A stretch of 64,000 nucleotides of DNA from JABMQB01 sp964575025 (GTDB lineage Bacteria > Bacteroidota > Bacteroidia > Bacteroidales > Prolixibacteraceae): positions 1 to 64,000 of the forward strand of contig CAZNPV010000012.1 of the NCBI GenBank assembly GCA_964575025.1, given 5' to 3'. Shown piece by piece: positions 48,858 to 58,688 of this stretch. Made by a program: the position numbers and the translations under genes. Within the stretch, counting starts at the first letter, position 1; every line of letters begins with the position of its first letter. Under the pieces are notes generated by a model. That model saw only the letters and a list, made by a program, of their open reading frames with translations. It searched no databases and was not told the DNA's origin.

Positions 48858-50204
48858 ATGCGTTTTAAGGTTATAGCCATAGGATCTCTTCTTTTCCTTC
48901 TCTCGTGCCAGAAAAGTGCGGTAACGTATTTACCGGACGAAGTGGCAAAGAGAGGGGAATGGTTTGAACCCGAACCTTTTGGCATGGCCTATATTCCCCG
49001 TGGGACATTCCGGTTTGGCCCCAACGACGATGACTATCATGATGATCCAAATTCCTCAAAAATTGTAACGGTCGAATCCTTCTGGATGGATGACACGGAA
49101 ATAACAAACAATGAATACCGGCAATTTGTCTATTGGGTCAGGGATTCCATCGCCAGAAAACTTCTCGGACAGATGTACACCGATTTCATGATTCTCAACG
49201 ATAGCAGAGGTGTTCCGTTGGATAACCCGATTCTTAACTGGGAAGAAAAAATCGAATGGAACGATCCGGACTACAGAGGAGCCCTTGAAGAATTATATAT
49301 CCCTGAAGAAGAACGCTTTAACCATAAACAACAAATTGATGTACGAAATTTAATCTACGATTACTACTGGATCGATTATGAGCAGGCTGCCAGAACAAAT
49401 AACCGCTATAATTACGAAACACAGAGCTATGAAGGTTCCGTAACAGGTATTGACGGTACTGAACAACCCATCCAAAACAGGAGTTCCTTCCTGATGCACG
49501 AAAGCGTACCTGCTTACCCCGATACCCTGGTGTGGATCAGGGATTTTACCTATTCCTACAATGAGCCTTTTACCCTCAACTATTTTTCACATGTAGGATT
49601 TGATGACTATCCGGTTGTGGGTGTATCCTGGAAACAGGCAAAAGCATTCTGCCACTGGAGATCCAATCTGTTATTCAGAACAAATTCCAGACTCAAGGAA
49701 ACACCTCCTCATGACTTCAGACTTCCTACAGAAGCAGAATGGGAATATGCCGCCAGAGGAGGCCTCAAAAATACCCTGTATCCATGGGGTAGTTATTATA
49801 CCCGGGATCAGGCTGGCTGTTTTGTTGCCAATTTCAAACCCCGTCGGGGAAATTACGTTGCCGACAGTCCGAACAGTACAACCACCATGCAGGTAGGAAT
49901 TTTCGATCCCAATGGCTACGGACTGTATGATATGGCCGGAAATGTAGCCGAATGGACCGCAGATGCATTTTATGAAGCTGCTTATGATATTATGAACGAC
50001 TATAATCCGTTTATTAATTACAATGCCCGCCCCCAGGATCCACCGGTACTGAAAAGAAAAGTAATACGGGGAGGATCCTGGAAAGATATAGCCTTTTTTA
50101 TCCAGAACGCTACACGCAGCTATGAATACCAGGACAGCACCAAATCATACATCGGATTCAGATGTGTCCGTACTTCCTTCCGGAATGAATTAAAGAACAG
50201 ATAA
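48858..50204 (+). CDS. Second GldK-like lipoprotein (gldK paralogue)
   Basis: A 448-residue lipoprotein (lipobox ending LLSC, Cys17) with the same SUMF1-like fold as GldK and almost the same length. Long blocks match the first copy: SFWMDDTEITNNEYRQFVYW, DTLVWIRDFTYSYNEP, DDYPVVGVSWKQAKAFC, LYDMAGNVAEW, RKVIRGGSWKDI, TKSYIGFRCVRT. The similarity is with GldK throughout rather than with the more distant GldJ. The gene lies beyond the operon terminator and so is transcribed separately. It may be a second ring component, an alternative GldK for a subset of substrates, or a GldJ-equivalent. Only experiments can decide. It converges with the gap-containing T9SS cargo gene. Confidence 0.85.
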   Translation: MRFKVIAIGSLLFLLSCQKSAVTYLPDEVAKRGEWFEPEPFGMAYIPRGTFRFGPNDDDYHDDPNSSKIVTVESFWMDDTEITNNEYRQFVYWVRDSIARKLLGQMYTDFMILNDSRGVPLDNPILNWEEKIEWNDPDYRGALEELYIPEEERFNHKQQIDVRNLIYDYYWIDYEQAARTNNRYNYETQSYEGSVTGIDGTEQPIQNRSSFLMHESVPAYPDTLVWIRDFTYSYNEPFTLNYFSHVGFDDYPVVGVSWKQAKAFCHWRSNLLFRTNSRLKETPPHDFRLPTEAEWEYAARGGLKNTLYPWGSYYTRDQAGCFVANFKPRRGNYVADSPNSTTTMQVGIFDPNGYGLYDMAGNVAEWTADAFYEAAYDIMNDYNPFINYNARPQDPPVLKRKVIRGGSWKDIAFFIQNATRSYEYQDSTKSYIGFRCVRTSFRNELKNR

Positions 50205-50223
50205 ATATCCTCTTTTGATGCCC

Positions 50224-53200
50224 CTAGTCCGGAGAGAATGTCGTGTGCCGGGTTACAATAAATCGTTTTGTCACATCCAGGCCTTGTGCTTTTACCCTTA
50301 AAAAATACAATCCATCTTTATACCTTCTGACATCTATCTGTAAGGATGATGCCTTCATTTCCCGTTGAAGTATTTTCTCCCCACCTACTGAATAAATTTC
50401 AATTTCCGGATTTGTGAACCTCTGATAATCATCCATTTCCAATCGCAACCATCCATTGGTCGGATTTGGATAAATCCGGATGGTTCCCGGTGAAATTTCG
50501 GGTGCAACTGCCGTAGGATCATTCGCAGCATTTACGGTAATAGTAAATACAAGCGTATCTGTATTCCCGGAGGGATCTGTTGCAAGATAAACTTCTTTCG
50601 TTGTGCCTGTTGGAAAACAAGCCCCGGAACCTAACCCTTGCAGTTGTGTAATGTCCACACTGCAGTTATCGCTTGCAGAAACCTCCGGGTAATGAATTTC
50701 TGTTGTACTTTCACCCGGTTCAGCCTCCACAACAATGGGATTTACCGGATCAAATACCGGGGATAAAGTATCCTTCACCGCAATCTCTGTTGTGCAAACG
50801 GTAACGTTTCCGTGAAGGTCTGNNNNNNNNNNNNNNNNNNNNNNNNNNNNNNNNNNNNNNNNNNNNNNNNNNNNNNNNNNNNNNNNNNNNNNNNNNNNNN
50901 NNNNNNNNNNNNNNNNNNNNNNCCAATGTGGATACGGAAGCCTCTCCCCGACCATCCAGGTAAAGCATCGTATCATGACAGCTAACTACCGGCGCCATGG
51001 TATCAACCACCGTAACAATGGATACACATTCGGAATAATTGCCATTCCGGTCTCCTGTTTTTGCAGTCACCTTGTTTTCCCCGATATCATCACACCCGAA
51101 CCAGGAATAATCTATCGAATAAGATGTAATTTCACAGTTGTCCGTACTTTGACCACATATATCCACAGGATAAATATGAGCCATTCCATCCTTATCAAGG
51201 TATAAGAACGTATCTTTACAGAGCGCCAGGGGTTTTACGGAATCGGTAACATGAATGGTGTCAGCCAACCTAAGCCTGCATCCCTTGGCATCGGAAACCA
51301 CCGCTTCATAAATGCCTTTTTTTAAATTCCTTATTGTAAAAGATTCCTGCCCGGTGGACCACAAAACTGAGTACGGAAGAGTTCCTCCTGAAGGAGTGAC
51401 TGATATCTTTCCGTATTTATCTTCTGTACAGAGTACATCCACCTTATCGATCACAGCGGTCAGTTCCGGTGGTTCTGAAATCACGACGTTTTTGGTTATT
51501 TCATTCAGGAAGGCATCTCTGATCGTTACCGAATAAAAACCAGCTTCCAGGTTGTCTAATGTATCAGAAGGACCTGAAAAAACCGAATCTCCTGTTGACC
51601 AGATATACGTGTAGGATCCTGTACCTCTGGCAACTTCTGCCACAATGCTTCCATTCTTATCTCCATTGCAAAGAACATCATTGTAAAATATATTTACAGA
51701 AAAAATTCCATCCCCCCGGACAGAAAAAATAAAGGGATGGTTTACCGGATCATTGGTATGGATTACTATTTCAGCCTCCCTGCTACCCAAAACGGTTGGT
51801 GTGAATGCAACTTCAAACCGGGTACTGTCACCGGGAGCAATGATGCGATCAGGCAACAGAGAAACCGAAAAACAGGCTGCATGGTTTCCGGTAATTTCTA
51901 TCTCTGGGGTCCCTGTAAGATTGAGGAACCCTTCGCCTTTGTTTTTTATCAGAAAAGACCGGAAGATGGTTTGATCATTTATTTCTGCCTTTCCAAAATC
52001 TGTAAAATCTGCTCTTTCGGGAGTTGAATCGTTGTTTTCTATGGGTATCCCGTTTCCTGAAAGGATGATTCCGGGTGAAAGCCTGTTTTGGAAACCCGGA
52101 GTTGGAAAATCAGCCCTGTACGAATGGGTATTTCTGTAACCTCCTGATCCGTTGGGTATCCGTTGCAGCGAATGATGGTCTTTGTCCTTGTTTTCATTTT
52201 CATTCAGCTGCTGTTCACCGGGATGTAAGAGGGACAACAATCCGGAATCATCTGCATCATCGGTATCATAAACAACGGCATCAATTAATCCGGAGGTTGT
52301 CATTAAAGTTCCATTAGGGAAATCCTTCCCATTTCCACAGTAAAGTACGATGGCATCCGCACCATTTTGAATTTTTCCGTCCGGAATAACCCTGTCGCAT
52401 GCAGAAATCCCGGAATTCCCTGCAACAAAATAGCCGTCATCATCTGTTTCACATCCATCCAGTCCGATTGAGAAATAGGATTTGTCGTTGCTGCCGTTAA
52501 AAAATACCATAACGATTCCGTCCAGGGATGTATTCCCAGCTCCTCCATCATATAATTCAACAAATTCCATGGTATCGGAGCCGGGTGTATCTGCATCCAT
52601 CTCATTAATAAACAAATCATTCATTGAGAATATAACCTGATTGGCAGGTGAGAATGTTGTGTTGTATTTAAGAAAACCACCCTCCTGATTGTATTCAAAA
52701 GCCATAAGGCTATAGCAGGAACCAGGGATTAACCCTCCGGCAACAACACTTCTTCCTGAACCATTATATATGCAGTACCATTCCGGATCTCCGGACGGTT
52801 CGCCCCAGGCAAACAGCGTATCGGCCCTGTAAACTTTATTATTGACAGGAACAGCAAAACCGGCTACTCCTTCCCGTATAAAAACAAGGCAACTATCGCC
52901 ATCTCCCCGTTCCCAGGCAATCAACGCTTTGGTTGCATCCAGTTCCGATACATGTAAGGTATGTACCTGAAGCGTTGGAACCGGGACCACGACCCCTGAC
53001 CCTTCCATTCCAAAACGGAAAATCCCGTTTTCCTCATCCCCGTTATGAATGGTCATCATTGAAAAATAACTGCCTCCGGCTAAAGGGTGGAACGCTATTT
53101 CAAGGGAACAGGAGTCCCCGGGGGCAACCGATTGAGGAACAGGGGAAAGAATACTGAAATTTGAAGAATCAGAAAGCCACACCGCGTAGAGAGGCAACAA

Positions 53201-54127
53201 GGTATCTCCGGTATTGACGATATGAAAAATACGTACAACCGATCCGGAATCCGCCTCTGTTGCTCCAAAGTACGTATGGTTACCGGGTTCCGGAGTCAAA
53301 TCCCCGTTAAGAATCTGCTTCCTGTTCCCAAAAACTTTTATTTCAGGAGAACTCAGAACAATGAAAGAACAAACATCGTTTTCCCAGTTATTCTTATTGC
53401 AGATTAATTCCAGTAACTGCATCCGTGTTCCCTTTGCTCCTTTGGAGTCATCATACCGGATATTGATCGGCTCTTTTTCAATAGTGGGGTGAGGAAAAAG
53501 AGCCACACAATTTTTTCCGTTTTCCAGTCCGGAAGGCACAGCTGAAGCACAAACCGACAGGCCCCCGGAAGAGAGATACTCCTGGTTGGTCCATCCGGTT
53601 TCCGGATTGTTTCCTCCCAGGGAAGTACCCTCATCCATATGGATTCCGGTTATAAACAACGGATTTGCGGGTCGGGGGCCTTCTGCGCTCCGATAAGCAA
53701 GTAGCTGGTCGCCTGATGATAAGGAAAATTCTGCGTACCCCGGGGCAGGCACCAGGGTTCCTCCTGCTGCTGAAACTTCAAAAGACGTTCCGCCAGAATT
53801 TGCTTCTGCATAAACCGCATCACCAACGGTCAATCCGGGAGATGTATAGACCAGATGGCCTTCAGAACTTCCAATCCAACCACTGCCACTCCAACCTTCA
53901 TCCGTAAAATAGATCTTCTCTCCTGCCTGAATATCCCTCAATACCAGAAACGCAAAACCAGGGTTGGAGCCTCCCTTAATCCTGATAAAAGCCAGGATTC
54001 CGGAATCCGAATGCTGCGCTTCAGCTGTGGAAACATATAAAAAGACAAACAGTAAAAAACATATGCTACACCTTATCAGGGAATACACTACCTGACACCG
54101 TGTATGAAGGGGATTAACAACTTTCAT
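50224..54127 (-). CDS. Large secreted T9SS adhesin-like protein, interrupted by an assembly gap
   Basis: A long minus-strand gene cut by 100 N at 50823-50922, so the frame cannot be followed across and the length is unknown (over 1250 residues visible). From the N-terminus: signal peptide, a segment of lamin-tail/surface type, a choice-of-anchor-D-like repeat (FGATEADSGSVVRIFHIVNTG), a lamin-tail-like domain (FINEMDADTPGSDTMEFVELY), another anchor-D-like unit, two SprB-like repeats (DVLCNGDKNGSI, DVLCTEDKYGKI), and HYR-like repeats (DTMAPVVSCHDTMLYLDG) into the gap. After the gap come one more HYR-like unit and a type A T9SS sorting domain (IRIYPNPTNGWLRLEM). SprB-like repeats suggest a surface adhesin. 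The 50750-50976 overlap of reading frames is an artefact of the gap. Confidence 0.8.
50823..50922. other. Assembly gap of 100 N
   Basis: Exactly 100 undetermined bases, a placeholder of unknown true size. It falls inside tandem HYR-like repeats of the adhesin-like gene, where near-identical units make assembly difficult. Confidence 0.98.
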
Positions 54128-54266
54128 ACGGATTTGTTTGGGTTATATTCTTATACTACGATCAGACAACATCAGTCTGAATCCCTTACAAGGTACAGAT
54201 AAAAACCGAAATAATAAAAAACAGGAATCTTTTTTTTTATCGCAACCTGTCAAACGAAAAGAGAAC

Positions 54267-56123
54267 TTAATCGGGATTGATCCAGTCACCGTATTCTCTG
54301 ATCAGCTGTTCCAGTTCTTCCACTGCTTTATCGTAAGGAATATGCTTTTTTTTGAGTTGTTGTCCTTTGTAGAGGTTTACTTTCCCCTGGCCGGCACCCA
54401 CAAATCCGTAATCAGCATCGATCATTTCACCCGGTCCGTTAACGACACAACCCATGATTCCAATTTTTAAATTATTGAGGTGTTTAAAATGTTCTTTTAC
54501 CCGTCTGGTTGTCTCATGCAGATCAAAAAGGGTTCGTCCGCATCCCGGGCAGGAAATAAATTCGGTTTTGGATATCCTCATCCGGCTGGCCTGTAAAATT
54601 CCAAAATTTAAATCCTTAAGTTCGGTAAACGTTATAACCTCTCCTTTATTATGAATACACAATCCATCGCCATACCCATCAATCAGCAGTCCTCCGAGGT
54701 CAGCGGATGCTTTGATCTGCAAATCTTCCAGCTTTTGTTCGTTATATTTCCTGTAAAGAATAACGGGAACCTTCCATATATGGGTTTCCAGCATCATAAA
54801 GAAGGCTCTGAGTTCTGCATAAGGATTGCGGTTAAAACTTTCAAGGATCAGGACCGTTTTCCGGGTTTGTCTGAGTTTTGTGATAATTTCGGGATTCTGA
54901 TCCATGAACCGGTCAAATTCAGCTTTGTTGGTCCGGATAAATTTCATCCGGCCCCAGCGTGTGCTTTCAAAAAGATACTCATCCAGGTTAATAATTGGAT
55001 ATTCGTTTCTCTGGATATCAAGAATTTTGTTCTCAGAGATAAAATAGTCGGGGATCAGTTTCCCTCTGATTGGCAGTAATTCTTTTAATGAACGAACCCC
55101 AAGATGGGCAACCACAACAGGCAATTGCCTGCCTCCAAACTTTAATACCGGCCGGGTTGATCGTCTTTCATATTCAAAGGGATTGGTTTGGGCATGCAAA
55201 GGGGCACTGATCGGCTGATGATCCTGGTAGGATTTAAAATGGTGAATCAGTCTTTTAGCAACGGAAATTTCGTTCTCCGGAGCTTCTGTAAGGGAAACAC
55301 GAATGGTATCCCCTATTCCATCAGCCATCAAAGCACCCATACCGACAGCTGACCTGATCCGGCCTTCTTCTCCCTCACCCGCTTCGGTAACCCCCAGATG
55401 AAGAGGGTATTTCATGCCTTCCAGGCGCATTTTAAAATTGAACAGCCGGACGGTATACACCATAATCCGTGTATTGCTCGACTTTATAGAGATGACCACA
55501 TTTTTAAAATCAACCTTTTTACAGATCCGTAAAAATTCCATCACCGATTCAACAATACCGGCAGGGGTATCTCCATAACGGCTCATAATCCGGTCAGATA
55601 AAGATCCCTGGTTAGCCCCGATGCGAAGTGCCGTCCGGTTTTTTTTTAACATCGCCAAAAAAGGGACAAATTGCTGTTCTATTTTATCCAGTTCTTTGCG
55701 ATACTCCTCATCGTTGTACAGGATTTGTCTGAACTTAGCCCTCTTATCATAAAAATTACCTGGGTTGATCCGTATCTTTGAGACATAATCAGCAGCAATC
55801 TCTGCCAGCTTTGGATTGAAATGAATATCCGCGATTAACGGTACATGGCAATCCCTAGTTTCCAGTTCGTCTACAATATTTTTCAGGTTTTTCGCATCCT
55901 GAATACCCCTGACTGTTACACGTACATAATCGGCTCCTGCTTTTACGATCCTGAGGATCTGATTTACGGTTGCCTCCGTATTGCATGTATCTGTGTCGGT
56001 CATGGATTGTATGCGGATCGGATAATTCCCACCCATTAGCGTATTCCCGATCTGCACTTCCCAGGTTTTCTGTCGCTGATACCGGGTTAAATCCTTTACA
56101 TAATTAAAATGATAATCTTTCAT
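54267..56123 (-). CDS. ispG: 4-hydroxy-3-methylbut-2-en-1-yl diphosphate synthase (long form)
   Basis: A 618-residue IspG/GcpE that makes HMBPP in the MEP isoprenoid pathway. The N-terminal TIM-barrel domain (YPIRIQSMTDTDTCNTEATVNQI) is followed by an insertion of about 230 residues, then the reductase domain with its [4Fe-4S] cysteines: CPGC near residues 524-527 and GCVVNGPGEM near 557. The long insert is the form found in Bacteroidota, Chlamydiae and plants, in contrast to the ~370-residue E. coli protein. A -7 box (56147-56154) lies 24 bases upstream, divergent from the gldA-type gene across an 85-base spacer. Confidence 0.96.
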   Translation of the reverse strand: MKDYHFNYVKDLTRYQRQKTWEVQIGNTLMGGNYPIRIQSMTDTDTCNTEATVNQILRIVKAGADYVRVTVRGIQDAKNLKNIVDELETRDCHVPLIADIHFNPKLAEIAADYVSKIRINPGNFYDKRAKFRQILYNDEEYRKELDKIEQQFVPFLAMLKKNRTALRIGANQGSLSDRIMSRYGDTPAGIVESVMEFLRICKKVDFKNVVISIKSSNTRIMVYTVRLFNFKMRLEGMKYPLHLGVTEAGEGEEGRIRSAVGMGALMADGIGDTIRVSLTEAPENEISVAKRLIHHFKSYQDHQPISAPLHAQTNPFEYERRSTRPVLKFGGRQLPVVVAHLGVRSLKELLPIRGKLIPDYFISENKILDIQRNEYPIINLDEYLFESTRWGRMKFIRTNKAEFDRFMDQNPEIITKLRQTRKTVLILESFNRNPYAELRAFFMMLETHIWKVPVILYRKYNEQKLEDLQIKASADLGGLLIDGYGDGLCIHNKGEVITFTELKDLNFGILQASRMRISKTEFISCPGCGRTLFDLHETTRRVKEHFKHLNNLKIGIMGCVVNGPGEMIDADYGFVGAGQGKVNLYKGQQLKKKHIPYDKAVEELEQLIREYGDWINPD

Positions 56124-56146
56124 ACAATGACCGAATTGCCGAAATA

Positions 56147-56154
56147 CAAATTTA
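56147..56154 (-). promoter_or_regulatory. -7 promoter box of ispG
   Basis: The minus strand reads TAAATTTG, an exact TAnnTTTG match, 24 bases upstream of the start codon at 56123. Confidence 0.5.
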
Positions 56155-56184
56155 AGGGAATTCTGTTAAATTAAAAGAATAGAC

Positions 56185-56192
56185 TATTTTTG
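56185..56192 (+). promoter_or_regulatory. -7 promoter box of the gldA-type gene
   Basis: TATTTTTG is an exact TAnnTTTG match, 17 bases before the ATG at 56209. Confidence 0.5.
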
Positions 56193-56208
56193 TTTCCGTT
56201 ATACGATT

Positions 56209-57114
56209 ATGTCCATTGAGATAAAAAATATTACAAAATTCTATGGCCGCAGAAAAGCCCTTGATTCAGTTACCTTTTCAGTGAGAGAGGGAGAACTTAC
56301 AGGTTTTTTGGGGCCCAATGGTGCCGGTAAATCCACACTGATGAAAATCATCGCCGGTTACCTGGCTCCCTCTTCAGGCGAAGTTTTTATTCAGGGGAGC
56401 AAAGTTGCGCCTCAAAATGCTTTGTTGCGCGGAACGATTGGATACCTTCCTGAAAACAATCCATTGTACATGGATCTGTTTGTCAAAGAATCGCTTGAAA
56501 TCACAGCCGGTTTATACCGGTTAAAAAATATCAGGAACAGGGTAGCTGAAATGATAGAAATTACGGGATTAACCGGGGAACAGCATAAGAAAATCGGAGC
56601 GCTTTCGCGGGGTTACCGGCAACGCGTGGGGTTAGCACAGGTTTTAATTCACGATCCGCCTGTATTGATCCTTGATGAACCCACTTCAGGGCTTGATCCG
56701 AACCAGTTGGATGAGATACGCAGGCTGATCCGCAACATAAGCCACGATAAAACGGTCATCCTGTCATCCCATATTATGCAGGAGATAGAGGAAGTTACCA
56801 GCTGTGTACTGATCATCCATCAGGGAAGGATTATTGCAGACGGCGGTGTTGATGAGCTGAAAAACAGAGGCATCAAAAGCAACAGGACATTTGTTGCTGA
56901 ATATTCAGGTAGAGCCGATCCGGAGAAGTTAAAAAAAATAAACGGAGTCACGGATGCTGTGTACGAAAACGGCATGTGGTTCATTGAAGCCATCCCTGAG
57001 AAAGATATCAGGCCGGATCTGTTTCATTTTGCGGTTCAACATGACCTCGTTCTGCTTACACTCCAGGAAAAGAAGCAAAGCCTGGAACATGTCTTTCAGC
57101 AATTAACCCGGTGA
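56209..57114 (+). CDS. GldA-type ABC transporter ATP-binding protein
   Basis: A 301-residue ABC ATPase. Walker A is GFLGPNGAGKSTLMKII, the signature is ALSRGYRQRVGLAQVL, Walker B is PVLILDEPTSGLDPNQ, and the H-loop is in LSSHIMQEIEEV. The run FLGPNGAGKSTLMKIIAGYLAPSSGEV and TIGYLPENNPLYMDLFVKESLEITAGLY match GldA, the ATPase of the gliding-associated GldAFG transporter. The partner permease genes gldF and gldG are not adjacent; metK follows instead. GldA is associated with gliding in Flavobacterium but is also found in non-gliding Bacteroidota, so motility cannot be concluded. Confidence 0.85.
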   Translation: MSIEIKNITKFYGRRKALDSVTFSVREGELTGFLGPNGAGKSTLMKIIAGYLAPSSGEVFIQGSKVAPQNALLRGTIGYLPENNPLYMDLFVKESLEITAGLYRLKNIRNRVAEMIEITGLTGEQHKKIGALSRGYRQRVGLAQVLIHDPPVLILDEPTSGLDPNQLDEIRRLIRNISHDKTVILSSHIMQEIEEVTSCVLIIHQGRIIADGGVDELKNRGIKSNRTFVAEYSGRADPEKLKKINGVTDAVYENGMWFIEAIPEKDIRPDLFHFAVQHDLVLLTLQEKKQSLEHVFQQLTR

Positions 57115-57245
57115 TGCATTGGTTTTTATTCTGCCTGCCAACCAGGCAACCAACATGTCCTGCTTTAAGCCCTCAGGTGCAGGAATAAACCCTTCCCCTG
57201 CTGATTAAAAAAAAGAATTGTTCTTTTTTATTCCCGAAAAATACC

Positions 57246-57253
57246 TACATTTG
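57246..57253 (+). promoter_or_regulatory. -7 promoter box of metK
   Basis: TACATTTG is an exact TAnnTTTG match. Transcription would start near 57260, immediately before the SAM-II aptamer. Confidence 0.55.
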
Positions 57254-57259
57254 TAACCG

Positions 57260-57316
57260 TAAGTGGAAAGATTTGTGATTGATTGCAACCACCGGAAAAA
57301 ATGCTAAAACAATCGG
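57260..57316 (+). ncRNA. SAM-II riboswitch aptamer upstream of metK
   Basis: The leader shows the SAM-II core in order: P1 strand GTGG (57263-57266), conserved GATTT (57270-57274), loop strand GATTG (57277-57281), conserved ATTGCA (57282-57287), P1 strand CCAC (57289-57292), A-rich segment with ATGCTAAAA (about 57296-57309), and CAATC (57310-57314), which pairs with GATTG as the pseudoknot. All elements sit in the spacing of the known aptamer, which binds S-adenosylmethionine and is typical of Alphaproteobacteria and Bacteroidota. Downstream TCAATCAC (57331-57338) can pair with GTGATTGA (57275-57282) and would break the pseudoknot, a candidate switching partner. The call rests on motif recognition, not on a covariance search. 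Confidence 0.75.
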
Positions 57317-57364
57317 ATTCCAGAATCCTTTCAATCACTTCTCCCACAGATTTTTTGTTTCACA

Positions 57365-57396
57365 ATTCCAGGATTTTCCCGGAATCAAAATTTTTT
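57365..57396 (+). terminator. Terminator-like hairpin of the metK expression platform
   Basis: ATTCC (57365-57369) pairs with GGAAT (57381-57385) with two further G-C pairs inside, followed by CAAAA and six T (57391-57396) directly before the start codon. GATTCC (57316-57321) can pair with GGAATC (57381-57386) as an alternative, so the hairpin can be opened. Binding of SAM would be expected to favour termination or to mask the start. Confidence 0.6.
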
Positions 57397-57400
57397 GATT

Positions 57401-58654
57401 ATGAGTTATCTGTTTACAAGTGAATCGGTATCGGAGGGTCATCCGGACAAAATATCCGACCAGATCTCCGATGCTTTGCTCGACCAGTTTCTGGCTTTTG
57501 ATCCGGAATCAAAAGTGGCCATTGAAACCCTGGTTACCACCGGTCAGGTTGTCGTGGCCGGTGAGGTAAAGTCCACCACCTATGTAGATGTACCGGAAGT
57601 TACCCGGAGTGTTATTAACAACATTGGGTATACCCGTGCCTCCTACCGTTTTGACGGTGATTCATGCGGGGTACTCATCGCCATTCATGAACAAAGCCCG
57701 GATATAAACCGCGGAGTTGAAAAGTCAGACAAAAACGATCAGGGTGCAGGGGATCAGGGCATGATGTTTGGCTACGCCTGCAAAGATACCGATAATTACA
57801 TGCCCTTATCCCTGGAACTTTCCCATCGGTTGTTAATGGAACTGGCCGAAATAAGACGGGAAGGGAAGGCAATGACCTATCTGCGCCCGGACTCAAAATC
57901 ACAGGTTACCATTGAATATTCCGATGATAACATCCCCCTGAAAATTCAGGCGATTGTTGTTTCAACCCAACACGACGAATTTGATGCCGATGAACTGATG
58001 CTGGCAAAAATCAGGGAAGATGTAATCCAACTACTCATTCCAAGGGTAAAGGCTAAACTCCCGGCAAGGATTCAGGCTCTTTTCAGAGACGACATTGTGT
58101 ACCATGTCAATCCCACCGGTAAGTTTGTCATTGGAGGGCCGCACGGGGATACCGGACTTACCGGAAGAAAAATTATCGTAGACACCTATGGCGGAAGAGG
58201 AGCCCATGGAGGAGGCGCTTTCTCAGGAAAAGATCCCTCAAAAGTAGACCGTTCAGCAGCCTATGCCGCCCGCCATATTGCCAAAAACCTGGTGGCCGCA
58301 GGTGTTGCCGATGAGATCCTCGTGCAGCTTGCATATGCCATAGGTGTAGCCCGACCGGTAGGTATTTATGTGAACACCTATGGACGGAAGAACATTCCCT
58401 TATCTGACGGGGAAATTGCCGGAAAAATCGAACAACTTTTTGATTTGCGACCCGCTGCCATAGAAAACAGATTGAAACTCAGAAATCCTATATACCTGGA
58501 AACAGCTGCTTACGGTCATATGGGCAGGGCACCTGTAACCATCATGAAAAAATTCGAAACTCCGTATTTTGGAAAAGTGGAAAAAGAGGTGGAGTTGTTT
58601 ACCTGGGAAAAACTTGATTATGTGGATCCAATAAAAGCAGCCTTTGGGTTATAA
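57401..58654 (+). CDS. metK: S-adenosylmethionine synthetase
   Basis: A 417-residue enzyme making SAM from methionine and ATP. The N-terminus FTSESVSEGHPDKISDQISDALLDQ is diagnostic. GAGDQGMMFGYACKDT contains the GAGDQG motif, and GGRGAHGGGAFSGKDPSKVDRSAAY the P-loop-like phosphate-binding segment. Some of these bacteria have a slightly longer N-terminal lid; here the length is close to E. coli MetK (384) with small insertions. The ATG at 57401 is chosen because the in-frame TTG at 57395 lies inside the terminator-like T tract. A SAM-II riboswitch upstream predicts repression by its own product. Confidence 0.96.
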   Translation: MSYLFTSESVSEGHPDKISDQISDALLDQFLAFDPESKVAIETLVTTGQVVVAGEVKSTTYVDVPEVTRSVINNIGYTRASYRFDGDSCGVLIAIHEQSPDINRGVEKSDKNDQGAGDQGMMFGYACKDTDNYMPLSLELSHRLLMELAEIRREGKAMTYLRPDSKSQVTIEYSDDNIPLKIQAIVVSTQHDEFDADELMLAKIREDVIQLLIPRVKAKLPARIQALFRDDIVYHVNPTGKFVIGGPHGDTGLTGRKIIVDTYGGRGAHGGGAFSGKDPSKVDRSAAYAARHIAKNLVAAGVADEILVQLAYAIGVARPVGIYVNTYGRKNIPLSDGEIAGKIEQLFDLRPAAIENRLKLRNPIYLETAAYGHMGRAPVTIMKKFETPYFGKVEKEVELFTWEKLDYVDPIKAAFGL

Positions 58655-58688
58655 AAGGGAACCACACAAGTGCAAAGCCATCCGGTTA

